Assembly: GCA_963277665.1 (NCBI GenBank)
Contig: OY728119.1
Location: forward strand, 320,746,206-320,810,205
Source of the DNA: Viscum album
Taxonomy: Eukaryota > Streptophyta > Magnoliopsida > Santalales > Viscaceae
DNA length: 64,000 nucleotides
Direction of reading: 5' to 3'
Made by a program: the position numbers and the translations under genes. Of this stretch, positions 49,708 to 59,104 are shown piece by piece; the first letter of the stretch is position 1; the number at the start of each line of letters is the position of its first letter. Below the pieces are notes generated by a model, which saw nothing but the letters and a program-made list of their open reading frames with translations, was not told where the DNA came from and did no database searches.

Positions 49708-51192
49708 GGGAATTTTGTCCTCTCAATTTCAATATTGGGCTCATAAACTTCATTAAAAGCCCCACATCGGAAAAAGAGTAAATTAAACTATCACATTAAA
49801 AGAAAGAAAGGTAAGTACAAAGGTCACTTGAGTTAATTCATTCTAGGATTACATGTTTGAAAACATGGATATGTTTCAAAAAACAAAGGATCATGTTCTG
49901 AGTGAGTGTGATAGAAAACATGTTTAAGAGAAAGTTAAACACTAGAAAATCACAAAGTTGTGATGGGTTAAATGATATTGGATTCCCCAGTAGAAAAATT
50001 TAACAGACAACATTTTTTTTAGTTACTTTTCATTGAGGCATTTATTTTTGAGATTAGCTAAAATATAAGGAAACATACATACTTGTCATGTTGACTTTCA
50101 AATTTTACTATATTTCATACACGGACTCATATTTTCTCCAAAAGATTAGTATTTAGGATGACTTGTTTAAATTAAGAGAGCTATAATCAAATTCTAGGGA
50201 ATCACCTAATCCATAAAAGAGAACAATATACTTCCCATGTATTTTGACCTTAACCAAAACTAAAACCAAAAAGGTTAGTATGAGATTAGATAATACCCAA
50301 AAAAGAAATCTATTCTTAATCTCCAAAATATTTCCAACAAGACCAAATGATCAATGAAGACCAAAATTAAACCAAACTAAGATTGAAACCCAAATATTTG
50401 AAGGATTTAATCACACAGTCTTCCAAGTTAAATAGTAACTTTTATCTCCAAACAACATCAATTTCTCCTAAAGTATCTTATTGAAAATTAATTAACCTAA
50501 TCACATATCATCCATGATAGGCTAATAATTTCCATTGATAACCCAAAATCAACTTACTCTTAATTCATACAATCATCTGGCTAATAAGAATCATTAAGTC
50601 TAACCAGGGACTTCACGTACTCCAGTGGTAGGCGATAAATACAAGTTTCACTTTTGTTGTGGGTTCAATTCTTGTAGCATTGTTCGACCCGATGGGTTGT
50701 CACACGGTCTTCGTGTTGTCCTTTTTCTAAAACTATATAATTCTTAAAAAATTCCCCAACAACGTGATAAAATCTTTAAAAATAACCATAACATAATTTA
50801 ACCTCAATTTTATCTCCTGCCTTTCACTTTCCATCATTATATATAGTAACCCATAATTACCTCAAAAGTAAAGATCTTATAAACCCAAATGGTTTTTATA
50901 ACTATGTCCACATAAGAACAGATAACAATTCCTTGAATAAAATTTTCATATATAAAACATCAGGGTAACACATACTATTAAATGTATTCTAATGTAACCC
51001 CATCATCAAAAGAGACATAATACTCTTAAGAATTTCACCAAAACTCTTGAAGCCCTTATATGTTGACTTCTTAATCATTAAACAATATTCATGATCCATT
51101 AATCATTCCTTTCCAACTTATTTTGAAATAATTATTTCCTATAAACAAAATCATGAATCATATCCTATGATTCTAAAATAGGAAAACAAATG
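49708..51192 (-). other. element B internal region without pol
   Basis: About 1.5 kb between the gag-like frame and the polypurine tract. I looked on the minus strand for protease, RT, integrase or chromodomain wording and saw none. It contains CCCACATCGGAAAAA (49761), shared with internal region 1, and a SINE at 50605-50727. The rest is AT-rich without a recognised feature. Confidence 0.6.
50605..50727 (+). mobile_element. tRNA-derived SINE-like element
   Basis: TACTCCAGTGG at 50618-50628 fits the pol III A box, and GGTTCAATTCT at 50662-50672 fits the B box. Their starts are 44 bp apart, the same as in a tRNA. The flanking arms do not pair into an acceptor stem (CTTCACG against AGCATTG), so it is not a tRNA gene. 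A tRNA-unrelated tail of about 45 bp follows and ends in a T run (CCTTTTTC, 50720-50727). It is less AT-rich than its surroundings. The outer ends and target duplication are not certain. Confidence 0.6.
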
Positions 51193-51777
51193 TTAAGAAA
51201 TAATCCATACCTTTGATTGTTCATTGTTAGTTTCTTCATCCTCAATCAGAATTGCATTAGTTATTGGTAAATGAATACTTGTACGATCATGGTGATCCCA
51301 TTCCATAATATTATTCATAGGACATGTGTTAGCATAATGACCATGCACACCACATTTAAAACATTCAATTGATCCCTCAGAATGATCTTCTTTCCCTTTC
51401 CTCGAGTCAACTGTATGATTCCTTTTTCAATGGAAGGTTCTTTATTTATGACCTTCATTACCACATCTATAGAATATTTCTGTCCCTTTTAAACATTTTC
51501 CTAGGTTTTTCTTTCCACATCATTGACACATAGGGTTTTGAACAGACTTACCTTTATGATTATTATCTGTAGTTCTGTAGGGATTTGTTTGTCGCATATA
51601 TGATGCCTTACAGAAATTACCAAGGTTTTGGTGGTCAATCATGACTCCAAATAGTTGGTTGATGGTAAAAACAAGAGTTATAATTGCATCTCTCATATCA
51701 TTCAATTTCTCGCATAGAAAACTATCACAGTTTTCTTTACATCCATTGTTACTTTGGTGCCTGCTAGTACCAGCCAT
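51193..51777 (-). pseudogene. gag: gag-like zinc-knuckle frame of element B, capsid core missing
   Basis: From the ATG at 51777 to TAA at 51193-51195 there is one continuous frame of 194 codons. It is interrupted only by three stop codons (TGA 51520-51522, TAA 51442-51444, TGA 51427-51429) and by no frameshift. Residues 1-50 (MAGTSRHQSNNG..., then a helical NDMRDAIITLVFTINQLFGV) resemble the N-terminus of plant Ty3 gag. The capsid segment seen in internals 1 and 2 (NPPTFNG to KYF-H---KKEIE) is absent. Three zinc-knuckle motifs follow: residues 84-95 (CQ, stop, CGKKNLGKC), 102-115 (FYRCGNEGHK, first Cys replaced by Phe) and 139-152 (CFKCGVHGHYANTC, intact CX2CX4HX4C). An acidic tail closes it. 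It was probably a nucleocapsid-like RNA-binding protein. PBS and LTR lie about 200 bp upstream. Confidence 0.75.
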
Positions 51778-51967
51778 TTACTAAAACCAAAATGGTCAGT
51801 GTGAGTATATTAGAAAAACCATCATGTACTAAGGAGGAAGATAAAAACTATGATATAATTACACAATCACTTTATCTAAAACATGGACTCTTTCTGAAAT
51901 CCTACCCATTATGGTAATTTTACTTATGCTTAGAGAATACCCTAACCTCTAAAGTTATCTAAACAAA

Positions 51968-51979
51968 CCTCTGATACCA
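51968..51979 (-). other. primer-binding site of element B (tRNA-iMet)
   Basis: On the minus strand TGGTATCAGAGG, a full match to the initiator tRNA-Met complement, two bases after the 5' LTR end. Confidence 0.9.
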
Positions 51980-52492
51980 ACTATAAGGCCCCGACCTTAA
52001 ACATTACTTAATAATGAATAAAATGAATAATTCACATTGAGGATCTTTTCAGGTTTAGTGTTTTAGAGAATTAGGTCATAAATATTGCATCTCAAAGATT
52101 ACAAAGTAGACACATCTACTCGGCTTCAATTTTTTCCACAAAATAAAAACTCATGAACAAAAGGGTTATGTCGAGTTCCTTGTTGTAGACTACCTGACAT
52201 TTTCATGATCCCATTGTTGACCCTATTCAGCTTTAAGTCATGTGGAAATCATTTCAAAAACATGGGTTGAGCATAAAAAGTCAGCTTAAGGATACACAAA
52301 GAAGGAAAACTATTAGTTTTTCATAACAACAAGTAAACCATGAGTACATTACCAATGTAATACCTTTCACCTTTATGAAGTAGTGAAAAAATATTCACTG
52401 AATAAAAGACCATTACTTACCTTTTTGTAACCAAAAGATTACCATAAAACCCATATAAATAATGCATAACATATAAAGGTAACTTGGGACAT

Positions 52493-52605
52493 AAACATAC
52501 TTAAATGGAATAACCATACAGTCAACTTCCACACATACTTAATGGAGTTGCCGTATGGACGACTTCCACACATTCTTAATGGAATAGCCATACGACTGAC
52601 TTCCA
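52493..52605. repeat. 37-bp minisatellite, 5' LTR of element B
   Basis: Three units corresponding to 46284-46396, with scattered base changes such as GGAGTTGCCGTATGG in the middle unit. Confidence 0.75.
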
Positions 52606-53101
52606 TACCCAATGCATTGGAGGTTATAACGTAACCACCTGTCCTGGTATTCACGACACCACCCGTCATATGGTTTATCATGTAACCACCCACCAAATTT
52701 CCATGTACCATAATAAAATCATAACACATAAAACAATTATAAAGGAATGAAAACATTTCCACATTTCAAGAACAATATGTCACTTAAATATATTGACATA
52801 AAAACTCCATTATCAAAACCATTTTCAATACCAAAAAAGAGTATATGGTATTTATTTACTTTTAAAAATATAACAGCTTGGTGAGGAATCCAAAGATCAA
52901 ATAATACCCACGGTGGTGGGAAGGTCATCGTCACCTCGTATGTTAAAAAGAAACATACTTCTTTTTGTTTTGTAAAACGCTTTGTATAGAAATGATTCCT
53001 TTAGAATAAAAGTATAAGTCAAAGGAGTTTATAAACAGTATAAAAGAAATCCCTGTATTAGAACAAAAATATTCCTTAATGAAATGATATTGAGACGATG
53101 T

Positions 53102-54080
53102 CCCTTACAAAGACGGTATCCTTGGATTAAGGATAAATCAATTGCATAATTATGTATGACAAATGAATACACCAAATATAAGTGGATATTAAGTGTAAAA
53201 CAATCAGAGGTTATTAAAACATATTCATAGAACAACATATTCATGGATTACAAGTTTATCCCAAAGAATCAAAATTGGGTTAAGAAATTCCCTTGCAAAA
53301 ATTTGACAGCCTAACGACATCACTTCAAAATTCATAAAATGAGTTGATGAGAGATAACAAGGGGTATCTCATCACATTGACATAACATTTATAGAAATAA
53401 TGATATATAAGAAAATATCCCTTCATAATAATATTAAAAGTCCTACAAAAGGTCTTTTAAACTGTGAAGGGTGATAGGTTCCCTTACCGAATTGGGTAAC
53501 ATCCGAAACATACACCCCATGAAAGAAGGACTATACAACATTGATGTAAATACCCATAAACATAATTATATTACACCAATAGTAGAATAATGGAAATAAA
53601 TACACCACTAAAAGGAAAATGGTGGAAAATGTAGCATAAATCTCTCAGTAATAAAGGTGATATGAAAAAACCCTTATGAAAACTCGGCAGCCTAATGACG
53701 CCACATTAAACTTCCAAAGATTGATTTGATGAGATCAAATAGGGTCTCTCATAAAATTAAAAAAAAAAGTATAATGAAAGTGTAATAGAAAAGAACACCC
53801 CCCAACATAGAAAAGAGGATCTTAAAAGAAGTGACATAAAGGAGACTATTTAAAAAGAGAGAGATTGGATCTCTTACGAAAATTAGGCAGCCTAATGGCG
53901 CCACTCAAAACATCTAAAATGAATTGATGAGGGAAAATAAGGTCTCTTATCATAAGAACATAAAACATACAGTAAGAGTAATATAAAAGAACATCCCAAT
54001 CATAAGAAATATGGGCTTTAAATTAATGACATAAAAGAGTTTACTTAAAGAGAAAGAGAGGGGTTGGATCCCTGACCTCA
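53102..54080. repeat. ~190-bp tandem array, 5' LTR of element B
   Basis: Counterpart of 46891-47862, with the same anchors (CCCTTACAAAGACGG at 53102, and the CTCTTACGAAAATTAGGCAG unit near 53870). Confidence 0.75.
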
Positions 54081-54277
54081 AGTCTGACTTGTCTTGTTCG
54101 TTTCTTTATATTCTTTTCAATCGGGTAAGTCTTGTTTATTTGATCACAAAGGCTTCCTTGGAAAGGAATATTCCCAAAGGTGAGGCATCAATGATGAACA
54201 AAGGGATGTGTAGAGATTAAATGAGTAGGTTTTGGCCGAGCCAAAGGCTTGAGAGGTGTGGGTAAGGTGGTAGATGT

Positions 54278-54293
54278 GGGGGCCTTTTATAAG
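54278..54293 (-). promoter_or_regulatory. LTR TATA box, element B 5' LTR
   Basis: On the minus strand this reads CTTATAAAAGGCCCCC, identical to the 3' LTR box and 1617 bp from the LTR start. This would be the promoter for the genomic transcript. Confidence 0.8.
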
Positions 54294-56289
54294 AGAAGAG
54301 AATGGGCACTCTTGGAAAGTTATAAAATATTACTTTATTATAATATTATTTTCAGAATTTAAAGGTACTAAAAGGATATAATTCCATGATAAGGTGAGAA
54401 GTTTTAGAAATACACCCATCCAATAGATTTTTGGAAAGTGTAGGTCTTATATTTTACATTATCATTCCATTTTATTTAAATCGTTAAATAATGATGTAAT
54501 CGCTGCATCATCAGGGTGTAAAAAATAATTTAATTCATTTAATGTATAAAAATTATAAAAAATATATCATGATGTAGGAAATTGTTTTAGCTTTCAAATG
54601 AATATTTATAGTCAAAAGTATTACTTGTATAACCCCATGTAAAATTTTTTTTTCGTAAAACAACACATGTTTGTGACATTTTAATTTTAACATTAAATAA
54701 AAAGTTATTAATGTCACATTCCAACCAAAGTGGCACCATGGGGTCCCCAAGTTGACCCATGGATTTTATTTTTCGTCCATGACTCATCCAATAAGGGTAT
54801 GACATGTGTCAAGGTCATTTCATATTATTAAAACAATATTTCTACCTTAAATTACACTAATTACCATTAATCGTGATTAATAAAACTTAAAAGTTACTAT
54901 TCATCAAAAAAAATTTAATATTATTGAACAAAATTTTACATACTAATGAAAACCATGTATTTTGGATTTTTGAAAATCAAATCTTAGAAGTGGTAATGTT
55001 TTATTTAGACGAAAAATCTGTTTCTTTAACAACCACTTAGTGGTTTCACTATTCATCGAAAATTGATGGTTTTCAGAAAAATACCAAAAAATCACGCTAA
55101 GCTATATTTGATATTCCAAATTCAAAAATGATTTCTATTTTACAAAAATTCAAAACATATAAGTTGCATTAATTAATTTAATAATTATTTACCGTTGTGA
55201 TAACAAATAGCGTGTTTTAAAGAAACAATATCTATTAAAAGATTAAAACTAGTTTAAGTCCAATTTCAAAGTGAAATTAAAACCAATGAACACCATTGGA
55301 TTAAATAGTAACAATATATTCTAAATACACTTTAATATCAATTAAAAATATAATCTATCCATATATATAAATAATATTAACAGGTGGTTTTGAATTAAAA
55401 TGCAACAGTTTCATTAAAATGATCTTTATTGGAAAAATAACAAAAATTTACACAAAGTAAATTTTGATGTCTAGATTCTAAAGAATGATTTTATTTAGTC
55501 AAATGAAACATATAAAATTGTAAAAAATATTTTTAAAAAGGGTTCTTCTTCAAAAGACAGTTAATCGACCTTTTAAAGAATATTAGAAGATTTATGCTTA
55601 AAATTGGATTCATTTTCATTTTATGCCTCAAACATTTATTGGATAAAAGTAAAAATATTTGACAATCATATAGAATAATTTTGTAGTTAGTTTCGTTCTT
55701 TCCCGCCATTATAATGGCTAGGAATTAACTACCATTTAAAATAATATTATTTTATTATTAGTGTGCAACGTAAGATTTCAAAGGAACTCATTGTCGTGTA
55801 TTGGGTACGCCATCGAGCATAGGATTCTCGTTAAAGTAATATTAATATTTCATTCAAAAATATGGATAAATATAAAAATGTCATATTCATTATTTACCTG
55901 GGGTGTTACAGAAACTCGGAGCCGTCCTCTGGAAATCCCACCTGAAGGGTGGGTACAGATAGTCTCCTTAGCTCCTCGGGTCCAGCCATCTGCTCCGTGT
56001 ACATCCCATCCAGTGATCCACCTCCAGGTACCATCCAGATCCACGAGCCTCCAACTCGATCAGGGATGTCTGTCGTCTGAATCCAACACAACATAGTACA
56101 GGTATAACATGTACAGGGGTGAGTATACGATACTCAGTAGGGTCCCCAAGACCCTTGAAGGTCTCCTAGAAACCACAATGAAATGTTACAATCACGAAGT
56201 ATCACCCAAATCTACTTAGGTATATGCCCATACATATAACTAAGTCATCAATTCCAGTTCTTCTCCAACCCATGAGCCCATGTTCAACC

Positions 56290-56350
56290 CGGTCCAAACA
56301 GGAAAGTACAACACAATCCACACAGGAAAGCACAACCCAATCTGCACAGG
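56290..56350. repeat. 24-bp minisatellite in G2 LTR
   Basis: About 2.5 units near TCCACACAGGAAAGCACAAC, CCAA. Confidence 0.7.
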
Positions 56351-56471
56351 ATAGTAAGTCAGTCATATCGAAGGTAATGATTGAATGTCAAGACTTATCT
56401 CACACAGGTATACTACTTCCGAAGAGGGGTGATGATGATTGGAGGTAGCCTCTGAATCGTCTCCTCTACCG

Positions 56472-56660
56472 AACCCTCGTAGGTTCCAAGAACAGTAGTC
56501 GTCGCTGCCGAACCCACAAAGGATCCCAGTATAGTAACCAACGTTGCCGAACCCACGTTGGATCGAAGTACAGTCTCCATCACTGCCGAACCCACGGAGG
56601 ATCCATGTATAGCAGTACTCACTGCCGAACCCACGTAGGTTCCAAGTAGTGTCGACATCG
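56472..56660. repeat. 39-bp minisatellite in G2 LTR
   Basis: Five units of exactly 39 bp, each ending near TGCCG and starting AACCCACG-AGGATCC. It is in the LTR position where G1 has its 25-bp array, but the unit is unrelated in length and sequence. Confidence 0.85.
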
Positions 56661-57179
56661 TCGTCACAACCATCTTTAGGTTTCCCGCACATAGCATGAT
56701 CGATTCCATGAGGGGCCACCCCACAAGCCAAGGGATCGTTACATCAACTGTCACGAAGTCCAATGTTGATGTACCCAAAAGTTTTGTCTCATCAATAGGA
56801 ATCAACGTGACAGAGGGCGCGTCAATCAAGCGCCTGGTCTGAGAGGTATTGTCTTATCCCTCCCAAGGGCCTGGTTGGTTTTTAAACTAAAAACAACGCA
56901 ACTGTACTTCATCTGTGTCCAAACCTCATGCGAAGTAATCCAAAAAAACCATCTCACTAAGTGGAATCCAAAAATGTCGACAGCATGTCAATCGGACGTC
57001 CGGAACTCATGTTATAAATGTTTTCGCTCCGAGGGCCCGAATGGTTTTGTGCTCGAACCAACCTAGACATACCGAAAGTTCACCGAAATCTTGAGTGTAA
57101 TATACCAAAATGTCCATATCGATCGAAATATGCGTACAAAACTAAAGGTGCATCGATCATAGGTTCGTAGACAATGTTT

Positions 57180-57900
57180 TGGGCGTTTGAACAAAATGAC
57201 CATAAAATAGGGGGTTCGGGCCTGGTCTGACCAGGCCCGATACCCCCTGGGTCATCTCGAACCGGGTCAACCCGTCCCGGGTCTGGGTATGGCCCGCTTG
57301 GGTGTGGTCTATCCTGTCTGGCATAGCGCGGCCCGTCCCGGCCTTTGCGGCGTGGCCCAGCACTGGTGGCCAGGTCCGGTGCACTCGGTCAGGCCTGGCG
57401 TGGGCGGTACGGCCCAGCGCGGGCGGTTCGGCCCTACACGAGCAGTCCGGACCAGCGAGGGAAGCTCGACACTGGCCGAATGGGGTGGCTCAGCGCTAAA
57501 CACATGGGGCGCAAAGGTTTCACCGCCCCCTGTTTGCTAGAAGGGCTGGCCGAAATGGCCAGCCGATGTTAGGACTGCGTGACCCCCGCGGGTCGCGCCT
57601 TCAGGTGGCGCCGGCGGACGGCTCGACCGACCGCCCCATTGAGATGCCGATGTGGCCTTAGGTCACAGCTTATGTATTACCTACTCTATGTGATGGCATC
57701 GCGCCCCTCTGTTGTGGCCCGCCCCGGTCGCGACCCCATTGGTGCTCCGACACGGCTCGGCGACGTCGCACCCCTCCGCCATGGCTTCCTTTGGTCTCAC
57801 TGGCACGGCGCGATGGCGCTGCGCACCTCCACCACAGCCCGCTCCAGCTGCGGTCCTTTTTCATTCCCACGCGGTGCAACAGCACCGCGCCGCCATCTCT
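57180..57900. other. GC-rich block in G2 LTR
   Basis: The most GC-rich stretch of the window, full of GGCCCG, CGGCCC and GCGCC words. It is equivalent in LTR position to 8480-9135 in G1. Overlapping frames on both strands are expected from the low stop density and are not called as genes. Confidence 0.7.
57216..57240. repeat. perfect 25-bp palindrome at the GC-block edge of G2
   Basis: The arms TCGGGCCTGGTC and GACCAGGCCCGA are perfect, with a single central T. Confidence 0.9.
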
Positions 57901-58713
57901 TCAAGTTAAACAAGGATCAACAAATTAAAGGGGAGGATGATTTTCCGTGTTTGTGCGGTCTGATCTCCTCCCATTATGTCGATAACAAGAAGTCAATTTA
58001 TTTAATGAAGAATGTTATATTAATCGTGAATATAGTTAACCCCTACCAAAATACAAGTTGTCAAATGAAGAGCATCGTGGAATAATGTCATCGCGGGTTG
58101 GGGTTCCGTAAATGTCGATGGAATGAGTCCGAGGAGGAAGCGACATCTCCCTTCCTTTGACATGGAGAGAAGATTGTATGGCTACATCGATGGTGAGTTT
58201 CTTCATCGGTGCCTCCTCCTTGGTTATGGGGAAAGAAGATGACAGAATAAACCGAGTCGCCGAGTCGATGCTCTCCCTTGGAGAAATACCACTCTTCATT
58301 GAAGTAGGGATGTTCTTCGCTGAAGAAGATGACATTCTTCCAAGAGACAAGAGCTCTCCCTCACCAAATATCCTCACACAACTAGCCAACCTAATAAAAT
58401 ATAGCCTCCCCATTATTTTATTTTGTTTTCCATGCCTTTTCAAAAACTCAAATCTCAAAAACTAATGCATTTAATTAAATGAGTTTGAGTTGTCAAATTA
58501 AATGGGGTGTTATGTTGGAAATATTAATGTGGAAGAGGAGAAGCCACATAATTAAAAACAATGGAGGTTTAAAGGGATTTTAAGGGGTTATGGGGAATGT
58601 GAAAAGAGGGGGGCTCGTGTGGGACCCACCTTTATTGTAACCTCTTAAGAGAAGTGAGCAGCCTAGTGGGTCCCATACCAACATCCAAACATAAGTTATA
58701 ACCACTTAGAAAA

Positions 58714-58743
58714 GAAATAAAAATGTAACACTTATTTTATTTC
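58714..58743. repeat. imperfect palindrome in G2 U3
   Basis: GAAATAAAAATG...ATTTTATTTC with one bulged base. It lies about 300 bp from the LTR start, the same place as the G1 palindromes. Confidence 0.55.
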
Positions 58744-59045
58744 ACTCTTTAAATAAACCATATATTCTTTAACAACTCCTCCTGAGCAAACACACCTTTA
58801 GAAAAGGTCCTCCTAAGCAAAAACAGGAGCTGCAGTTTCATCGGTGCCCTCAGATTTCAATTCCAAGCATTAGATCAAAATTTAGAAAAACCCGCTCGTT
58901 CGTTCATTGAACGTACCCGAGATAAACTTTGGAAAATTATTTCAGGCACACCGGGCCTCGAAATCAGGTGCTGTCAAATACTGCTTACTCGTAAAATCCC
59001 AAAGAATTTATGAAAACAATTCCTTAAAATTTACGGGTCTTTACA

Positions 59046-59058
59046 TTACTCCCACCTC
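59046..59058 (-). other. polypurine tract of G2
   Basis: On the minus strand GAGGTGGGAGTAA stands directly before TGTAAAGACC. Confidence 0.75.
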
Positions 59059-59104
59059 AGGGCTTTATGTCCCTGTAAAGCTACCTCAAAAACTGGGGAA
59101 ACAA

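Larger units (their letters stand above)
45772..55910 (-). mobile_element. element B: youngest family X retrotransposon, inserted in G2 3' LTR
   Basis: This is a complete LTR element of 10.1 kb: 5' LTR 51982-55910 (3929 bp), PBS 51968-51979, gag-like frame 51193-51777, polypurine tract 49693-49707, 3' LTR 45772-49692 (3921 bp). The insertion point is clear because the G2 LTR sequence resumes on both sides. A hand comparison of about 160 bp at the LTR ends gave 13 differences, so it is younger than G2 and much younger than LTR1-LTR3. LTRs make up more than three quarters of its length. No protease, RT or integrase is present. Confidence 0.85.
51982..55910 (-). repeat. 5' LTR of element B
   Basis: On the minus strand it runs from TGTAACACCCCAGG (55910 downward) to GGGGCCTTATA. 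It has the same internal order as the 3' LTR: TATA box at 54278-54293, 190-bp array 53102-54080, 37-bp minisatellite about 52493-52605. The 3' terminus reads TA rather than CA. Confidence 0.85.
55911..59045 (-). repeat. 3' LTR of G2, main segment
   Basis: On the minus strand it starts TGTAAAGACCCGTAAATTTT at 59045 and continues to 55911, where element B interrupts it; the last 280 bp are at 45490-45771. The total is about 3.4 kb. From the U3 side it holds an imperfect palindrome (58714-58743), a TATA-like CTATATTTTATTAG near 58395-58408, a GC-rich block (57180-57900) with a perfect palindrome at its edge, and short tandem repeats (56472-56660 and 56290-56350). Open frames of up to 168 codons in the GC-rich block are not conserved in G1. 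Confidence 0.8.

Noticed and set aside
50605..50690. Functional tRNA gene
   Set aside because: The A and B boxes fit, but the acceptor arms do not pair and no sensible anticodon arm can be drawn.
56363..56829. Overlapping minus-strand frames of 122 and 138 codons with a 13-residue repeat
   Set aside because: The repeat comes from the 39-bp minisatellite, whose length is divisible by three. Two frames are open at once, so it is a property of the DNA repeat and not evidence for a protein.
57579..58085. 168-codon plus-strand frame in the G2 LTR
   Set aside because: It lies in the GC-rich LTR block, where stop codons are rare on both strands. It has no known motif and no counterpart in the G1 LTRs.
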